Made by a program: the position numbers and the translations under genes
In this document: in pieces, positions 48,003 through 53,002 of the stretch
Position numbering within the stretch: the first letter of the stretch is position 1
Layout of the letters: every line of letters begins with the position of its first letter
Virus record (IMG/VR): IMGVR_UViG_3300030451_003020
Location: 1-53,002 of that record
DNA: 53,002 nt
Source of the DNA: a virus
Reading direction: 5' to 3' (one strand)
Notes under the pieces: model-generated
Database searches by the model: none
What the model was told of the DNA's origin: nothing
Seen by the model: only the letters and a program-made list of their open reading frames with translations

Positions 48003-49580
48003 ATGAAAGTTGTTATCCCCATGTCTGGTATGAGCCGCAGGTTCATGGATGCTGGTTATACTTTACCAAAGTATTTGTTAAAAATAGATGGCAAGACTGT
48101 AATCGAACATATTATTGATCTCTATCCTAAGGATACTGAATTCGTCTGTATTCTGAATAGGAAGAATCATGATGAAACAGTCATTGCAGGTCTCTTGCTT
48201 CGTAAACTTCCTGAGGGATCTTCAATCAAAGTTATTGATCCTCATAAATTAGGTCCAGTTCATAGTGTTCTCCAAGCACTGAATGATATTGATGACGAGG
48301 AGCAGGTCATTGTTAACTACTGCGACTTCTCAATGAAGTGGGACTATGACGACTTTGTTTCTCATGTGACTGACACTGACTGTGATGGTTGTGTAATTTC
48401 CTACACTGGATTTCATCCTCATATGTTGGGTAGTGATAATTATGCATTTTGTAGATTGAGAGAGGGATCATATCAGATTGAAGAAATTAGAGAAAAGCAA
48501 CCGTTTACAGACAATAAGATGTCTGAATATGCTTCTACTGGCACCTATTACTTTAAGAAAGGTAAGTATGTTAAGCACTATTTTCAACAGTTGATTGACG
48601 AAGATGTCAATATCAACGGAGAATATTATGTCAGTTTGGTTCATAATCTGATGATCAGGGATGGATTATACAACACTGTATATGAGGTTCCAAACATGCT
48701 TCAGTGGGGAACACCACTAGATGTGAAGATGTATCAGCAATGGTCTGATTACTATCGTGCAGTAGTTGATATCAAGAGTAAGTTAAAACTTAAGGGATGT
48801 GTAACCGCACTTCCCATGGCTGGTGCTGGTAGTAGATTTTCAAAGGAAGGGTATGGTGTACCGAAACCATTCCTTATGGTTAATGGTGAGTACATGGTTG
48901 ACCAGGCAGTTAAATGTCTGCCAGAGACAGATAAAACAATCTTTGGTGCTCTTGAATCTCATATGAGTATGATGCCGTTAGAAGAGTATCCAGAGGTTGT
49001 ATGGTTAAAAGAAACTCCTGCAGAGGGTCAGTCCATTACAACATCAAAGATTGTAGAAAAGATCGACGATGATACTTCAATCTTACTTTCCGCATGTGAT
49101 AATGGAGCATTGTACGACTCTGATAAGTTTGCTGATCTGATTGAGGATCAGAATAACGATATTGTCGTATGGAGTTACAGAAATAATTATACAGCACATC
49201 ATAATCCCAACATGTATTCCTGGTTGGAGGTTGATGCGAATGATACTATCAAGAAAGTAAATGTCAAGAAGTTTACCGGAGAGAATCCTGTAGATGAGTA
49301 TGCTATAGTGGGAACAATGTTCTTCAGAGATAAGAAAGTTTACAATAAATCTCTTGTGAGATTATTTGAGATGAACGAAAAAGTAAACGGAGAATTCTAT
49401 GTTGATAGTTTGCTTAACGCTGCTATTGATTTAGGTTATACAGTGAAGAACTTTGAGATCGATCACTATATTTGTTGGGGAACTCCCAATGATCTCAAGA
49501 CGTATAGATACTGGCAAGAGTTTTTTCATAAAGTGGATTGGCATCCTTATGACTATGGCAAAGATTACCTTACCAATTAG
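48003..49580 (+). CDS. Tandem sugar nucleotidyltransferase (two homologous halves)
   Basis: Two GT-A-fold nucleotidyltransferase domains are fused. Residues 1-260 have MSGMSRRFMDAGYTLPKYLL and residues 265-525 have MAGAGSRFSKEGYGVPKPFL, each with the GxGxRF...PK motif and a closing LQWGTPLD or ICWGTPND. The halves share many positions, so an internal duplication is likely. The first half has lost the second Gly of the motif (GMSRRF). The sugar and nucleotide are unknown; it may activate the sugar used by the cluster. Confidence 0.85.
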   Translation: MKVVIPMSGMSRRFMDAGYTLPKYLLKIDGKTVIEHIIDLYPKDTEFVCILNRKNHDETVIAGLLLRKLPEGSSIKVIDPHKLGPVHSVLQALNDIDDEEQVIVNYCDFSMKWDYDDFVSHVTDTDCDGCVISYTGFHPHMLGSDNYAFCRLREGSYQIEEIREKQPFTDNKMSEYASTGTYYFKKGKYVKHYFQQLIDEDVNINGEYYVSLVHNLMIRDGLYNTVYEVPNMLQWGTPLDVKMYQQWSDYYRAVVDIKSKLKLKGCVTALPMAGAGSRFSKEGYGVPKPFLMVNGEYMVDQAVKCLPETDKTIFGALESHMSMMPLEEYPEVVWLKETPAEGQSITTSKIVEKIDDDTSILLSACDNGALYDSDKFADLIEDQNNDIVVWSYRNNYTAHHNPNMYSWLEVDANDTIKKVNVKKFTGENPVDEYAIVGTMFFRDKKVYNKSLVRLFEMNEKVNGEFYVDSLLNAAIDLGYTVKNFEIDHYICWGTPNDLKTYRYWQEFFHKVDWHPYDYGKDYLTN

Positions 49581-50661
49581 ATATTGGGATCAAGGTCCGA
49601 CAAGAAGAATAACTGCTACTGATAAAAATAGCAGAACAATAGAAGCAGCATATTTTAACTTTGTAAAATTTACTGGACTATCAAAACATTATCCACTGCC
49701 ACTTTTATATTCATATCAAACAAAGAAACTCTATCTCCCTCTTAGGGAAAAGTTCATGTCCTTAAACAGAGGAACTGTGTATGAAGATGGGGACATGTCG
49801 TATGAGATAGAGCATCTTCCTCTTGGGAAAACATGCGATATTCCAATGTTTTTCTTTGTATATAATATGGCAAACTATTATCATTTTCTATATGATACTT
49901 TGCCATATCTTTATGCATACTTTAACGAAAAGAAGATTCATCCCGACATGAAGTTACTTGTCAGCCCTCCTGAAGGGAAAGATGATCTCTACCCTTTCGT
50001 ATGGGACAGCCTGGAGTTGTTGGGTATTACTAGAAAGGATGTTGTGTTTCTTAACACGGATGTGATGTATAATCGTGTCTGTGTCTCATCATCATTGACA
50101 CATAATGGTTTATCCAACTGTCCTCCACATAAAGGTGTATTTGAAATTCTTAATCAGATGAAGAGTGATTATGTTGGACCTGAAAAGATATACATCTCTC
50201 GTCGTACCTGGTTGAATAGTGATACTTCAAACATTGGAACGAACTACACAGAACGTCGTAAGTGTATTAATGAGGATGAAGTTGCACAGATGTTTATTGA
50301 TCAGGGTTTCAAAGAAATTTTCTGTGAGAACTTGACAATGGAGGAAAAGATTGGTATGTTTAGGTCTGCAAAGTATGTTGCAGGACCAATCGGTGGAGGT
50401 ATGTGTAATGTCATATTCTCTCCACCAGAAACTAAAGTTCTATCTATCAACAGTCCAACTTTCTTCGATGTGAACTTTAGATTTGGATATTCTATGGAGC
50501 ATACAGACCTTACTCATTTTGAGTACACTGAATTTACTGACAAGAAAGAAGAGTCTGTTGAGAGTGATGGATCATTATCTATTTCTGGAGGACTAAATTC
50601 ACCTTGGAAAGTAGATCTAAATAAACTATCCAAAATTTTAACTGCATGGATAACCTCTTAG
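49555..50661 (+). CDS. Glycosyltransferase family 61-like (368 aa)
   Basis: The C-terminal half has the GT61 pattern: KIYISRRTW, RRKCINEDEVAQMFIDQGF, NLTMEEKIGMFRSAKYVAGPIGGGM and NVIFSPP. GT61 includes xylosyl- and GlcNAc-transferases. The N-terminal part has FFVYNMANYYHFLYDTLPY, also typical. ATG 49555 overlaps the previous gene by 26 bases; the frame upstream to 49453 lies inside it. It is soluble. Confidence 0.85.
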   Translation: MAKITLPIRYWDQGPTRRITATDKNSRTIEAAYFNFVKFTGLSKHYPLPLLYSYQTKKLYLPLREKFMSLNRGTVYEDGDMSYEIEHLPLGKTCDIPMFFFVYNMANYYHFLYDTLPYLYAYFNEKKIHPDMKLLVSPPEGKDDLYPFVWDSLELLGITRKDVVFLNTDVMYNRVCVSSSLTHNGLSNCPPHKGVFEILNQMKSDYVGPEKIYISRRTWLNSDTSNIGTNYTERRKCINEDEVAQMFIDQGFKEIFCENLTMEEKIGMFRSAKYVAGPIGGGMCNVIFSPPETKVLSINSPTFFDVNFRFGYSMEHTDLTHFEYTEFTDKKEESVESDGSLSISGGLNSPWKVDLNKLSKILTAWITS

Positions 50662-51317
50662 AACTAGCACACTTGCTGGGATCCTATGCCATTTGTGGTG
50701 AAGGTAATGTCTCTATGAAGGATGTGAAGTCTGATGATTGTTTTTGGGTGAAAGCAAGTGGGACTTCGCTTGATACTCTCAGCAAGACAGATCTTGTTGC
50801 ATGTAAGATGAGTGGTGTGCCTTTTGATTCTCTAGGTCTTAAACCAAGTATTGAAACAGGGTTTCATGCATGGTTCCAGAGAGAGTTTGATGGAATTAAA
50901 TTTGTTGCACATACTCATCCGCCAAAGACCATGGAGGTTGTGTGCTCCGAGCAAATATGGTCTTTTGCTGAGCACAGACTATTTCCCGATCAGATTGTAA
51001 GAAATGGTGCAAAGTCTTGTGTTGTCCCCTATGCTATGCCAGGTAAACCATTGCTTGAAGAAATTAAAAAGAGTGTTCTTGCATTTATAGAAGAAGAGGG
51101 ATATTTTCCCAAATTGATTCTACTTCAGAATCATGGTATAATTGTAGCGTCTACCTCACATAAAGAATGTATTGCATCTACTCTAATGTGTGAGAAGTCT
51201 GCAGAAATTTTCATTGGTGCTAAGGTTCTGGGTCAAACTAGATTCTTATCTGAAGATGAAGTGAAAGAAATTGACAAGTGCCCCAGTGAAGAACGAAGGA
51301 GAATGATGTATCGATGA
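50646..51317 (+). CDS. Class II aldolase (FucA/AraD-like)
   Basis: The class II aldolase/adducin fold binds zinc through HTHP (near residue 92) and a later NHGIIV, with Glu in the loop. Opening GEGNVSMK and VKASGTSLD are typical of L-fuculose-phosphate aldolase and sugar epimerases. The length of 223 residues is normal. It may supply a short sugar precursor or cut one; the substrate cannot be told. It overlaps neighbours by 4-16 bases. Confidence 0.85.
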   Translation: MDNLLELAHLLGSYAICGEGNVSMKDVKSDDCFWVKASGTSLDTLSKTDLVACKMSGVPFDSLGLKPSIETGFHAWFQREFDGIKFVAHTHPPKTMEVVCSEQIWSFAEHRLFPDQIVRNGAKSCVVPYAMPGKPLLEEIKKSVLAFIEEEGYFPKLILLQNHGIIVASTSHKECIASTLMCEKSAEIFIGAKVLGQTRFLSEDEVKEIDKCPSEERRRMMYR

Positions 51318-51625
51318 AAGTAATCTATGTTGACATTGATGAAACGATTTGTAATCGTGAGTCATCAACTGATTTTGGTGTAGTGCATGACTATACAAAA
51401 GCAGAACCGATTCAAGAGAACATTGACAAGATCAACAAACTCTATGATGAAGGGAACACTATTGTTTATTGGACTGCAAGAGGCAGTCGTAAACAAATTG
51501 ATTGGACTAATTTGACTCAGCAACAATTATCAGACTGGGGTTGTAAGTATCACGAACTCCGTGCTGACAAACCTTTCTATGACCTCTTCATTGAGGACAA
51601 ATCATTACGTATTGAGGAAGTATGA
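51314..51625 (+). CDS. Small HAD-family phosphatase, paralogue of 47335-47664 (103 aa)
   Basis: Motif I is DIDETIC, motif II WTARG, motif III ADKPFYDLF with the acidic end IEDK. The section EPIQENIDKINKLYDEG repeats almost exactly in the 47335 gene, so the two share a recent origin. The short capless form indicates a broad or small substrate. Overlaps on both sides are four bases. Confidence 0.82.
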   Translation: MKVIYVDIDETICNRESSTDFGVVHDYTKAEPIQENIDKINKLYDEGNTIVYWTARGSRKQIDWTNLTQQQLSDWGCKYHELRADKPFYDLFIEDKSLRIEEV

Positions 51626-52068
51626 GAATCATATCTCACAGAGGCAACATTCGTGGACGTGTTCCTGGAAGGGAGAATGCTCCCAGTTACATTGATTGTG
51701 CTCTTGGCAATGGTTATGATGTAGAGATTGATGTATGGTCAATTGATGGTGATTTTTGGTTGGGACATGATAGACCAGAGTATAAGGTAACTTGGAACTG
51801 GTTCTCTAAGAGACAGGATAATCTTTGGTTACATTGTAAGAATGCACAAGCAGCAAAAGATTGTGCAGTGTTTCAATCTTTCTGTCATACTGGTGATCCA
51901 TATTCTTATACATCAAATGGAAAGATTTGGTTACATGATACGGAGCAAACTTTTGATTATAAAACTATCATCCCCTTACTAGAATGGGATCTCGTTGATA
52001 GTTTCAAACATAATATTGATGAAGTGCCTTATGGCATCTGTACAGATTACCCCTACATGTTACCATGA
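51622..52068 (+). CDS. Short glycerophosphodiester-phosphodiesterase-like protein (148 aa)
   Basis: The N-terminal half has the family core: ISHRGN, ENAPSYIDCALGNGYDVEIDVW and FWLGHD, giving His, Glu, Glu/Asp and His for catalysis. The TIM barrel is usually about 240 residues; here the C-terminal half is missing or reduced. It may be a reduced enzyme acting on a phosphodiester in the glycan or lipid (inference). Overlaps are four bases. Confidence 0.75.
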   Translation: MRIISHRGNIRGRVPGRENAPSYIDCALGNGYDVEIDVWSIDGDFWLGHDRPEYKVTWNWFSKRQDNLWLHCKNAQAAKDCAVFQSFCHTGDPYSYTSNGKIWLHDTEQTFDYKTIIPLLEWDLVDSFKHNIDEVPYGICTDYPYMLP

Positions 52069-52811
52069 CAAGAATTGCATTATGTTACTCTGGAAGACCT
52101 AGAAGTTATCAAGAGTGTCATGAAAATCATAAACAACATTTTCGTCTAGGTCAGAACGATGTAGACGTTTTTGCACACATGTGGTTTGATGAAGATCTTG
52201 TAGGCACTCAATTCAGAACTGACGTTGGTCAGGGCACTTGGCCAGACTCTGGTGTCAAGGAATGGATTGACGAGAACTGGAAACCAAAAAAGATTAAGTA
52301 TGAGAAACCTAGATACTTTGCCGATATGTTCAATGATACATGGCAAACTAAATGGGTAGCAAGTCATCCAAAGGACAATCAGATTTCTATGTTCTATGGT
52401 ATTGAGCAAGCAATTAAACTAAAGAAAGAGTATGAGGAAGAGAATAATTTTAAGTATGACTATGTGATTCGTATGAGATCTGATCTCGTATTCTTAAAAT
52501 CTCCTGGTCAGTTTGAAGATTATGATCCGAATAAACTACATGTATTTGATATGCAAGCAGGATTAGATTGGATACAAACTGGAGTAAAGGATTACGGTAT
52601 TCTTGATATCATTGCATGGGGTGGGTCCGAGGTAATGAATAAATATGGTACAATCTATTCTAACTTGCAAAGGATCACCGAAGAAGGGTGTCCAATGTTT
52701 ACTCCTGATTCTTCTCTTGGATATAACGCTAAGGTTATCAATAATCTAGAGTATGAAAAACACAATTGGAACTTTAAAGTTTTTGTAGCAAACCACAGTT
52801 ACGGTAATTGA
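52065..52811 (+). CDS. Probable glycosyltransferase of unknown family (248 aa)
   Basis: MTRIALCYSGRPRSYQEC begins a Rossmann-like start; YDYVIRMRSDLVFLKSP carries an RxDLVF with a possible metal site, as in several uncharacterised phage and bacterial glycan proteins. The end has WGGSEVMNKY and TPDSSLGYN. The identity as a glycosyltransferase rests on this pattern and on context. Confidence 0.7.
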   Translation: MTRIALCYSGRPRSYQECHENHKQHFRLGQNDVDVFAHMWFDEDLVGTQFRTDVGQGTWPDSGVKEWIDENWKPKKIKYEKPRYFADMFNDTWQTKWVASHPKDNQISMFYGIEQAIKLKKEYEEENNFKYDYVIRMRSDLVFLKSPGQFEDYDPNKLHVFDMQAGLDWIQTGVKDYGILDIIAWGGSEVMNKYGTIYSNLQRITEEGCPMFTPDSSLGYNAKVINNLEYEKHNWNFKVFVANHSYGN

Positions 52812-52820
52812 TTTTATTAC

Positions 52821-53002
52821 ATGAAAGTTTTAAATCTTGGATCGAGTGGGCAGATCGGCGCCTACCTTACAGAATACCTTCGTAAGAAAGGTCATGAGGT
52901 TATCGAGTATGATAAGAACCTTGGAGCACAATATAACCTCACAGCAATCCCCAGCACCTGGTTGGAGTCTTGTATCAAGCAAGCAGACTTTGTGTTCTTC
53001 CT
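52821..53002 (+). CDS. NAD-dependent epimerase/dehydratase, cut by window edge
   Basis: Only the first 60 residues are present: MKVLNLGSSGQIGAYLTEYLRKKGHEV, in part, is a classic NAD-binding start with GxxGxIG. The frame runs to the last base. It is the next gene of the glycan cluster. Confidence 0.8.
   Translation, partial: MKVLNLGSSGQIGAYLTEYLRKKGHEVIEYDKNLGAQYNLTAIPSTWLESCIKQADFVFF

Overview
The window is a 53 kb stretch of a T4-like cyanophage (cyanomyovirus) infecting marine Synechococcus or Prochlorococcus. A T4-type replication core (sliding clamp gp45, clamp loader gp44/gp62, RegA, DNA polymerase gp43, UvsX, helicase gp41, primase gp61, NrdA/NrdB) is interleaved with typical cyanophage auxiliary genes: a CobS-like AAA+ ATPase, SpeD, Hsp20, MazG, a plastoquinol terminal oxidase (PTOX), 6-phosphogluconate dehydrogenase (gnd) and glucose-6-phosphate dehydrogenase (zwf). 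Every gene reads on the + strand. Neighbours usually touch or overlap by 1-30 bases, commonly as ATGA or GTGA junctions.

Layout. 1-15.8 kb: CobS-like ATPase and the replication block, with small conserved unknowns, a Dam-type methylase, Hsp20 and MazG, ending at a tRNA-Ala. 15.9-22.4 kb: an AT-rich pair of unknown genes with weak nuclease-like signatures. These are followed by a nucleotidyltransferase whose N-terminus resembles the T4 capsid-targeting peptide, and by two basic, structural-type proteins. 22.4-28.6 kb: a late-promoter structural gene, small unknowns, primase and ribonucleotide reductase. 28.6-36 kb: a GIY-YIG-like endonuclease, eight tRNAs in groups (Arg, Gly, Asn, Val; Ser; Pro, Ile, Met-type) and the PTOX-gnd-zwf redox block. 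Seven tiny single-span membrane proteins surround that block. 36-36.9 kb: small genes and a structured intergenic region with two copies of a hairpin. 36.9-53 kb: an unbroken surface-glycan cluster (GDP-mannose 3,5-epimerase, methyltransferases, glycosyltransferases, RfbH-type dehydratase, ThDP enzyme, PanB, split heptose kinase/nucleotidyltransferase, duplicated sugar nucleotidyltransferase, aldolase, two HAD phosphatases). It runs off the right edge in a sugar dehydratase/epimerase.

How the parts work together. The left half copies DNA and supplies dNTPs; MazG, NrdAB and the tRNAs support this. PTOX drains plastoquinol to oxygen while Gnd and Zwf make NADPH and pentose for nucleotides, which fits the known cyanophage strategy of redirecting host light energy. 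The glycan cluster probably makes an unusual sugar for a virion glycan or modifies the host surface.

The most unusual features are: (i) a candidate capsid-packaged nucleotidyltransferase module; (ii) PanB next to an acetolactate-synthase-like enzyme and an RfbH-type dehydratase inside a glycan cluster; (iii) four sigma-70-type promoters whose -35 element lies inside or against a hairpin or terminator; and (iv) the tiny membrane-protein set around the PTOX/pentose-phosphate genes. All functions come from reading the translated sequence and recalling families; no database search was run.
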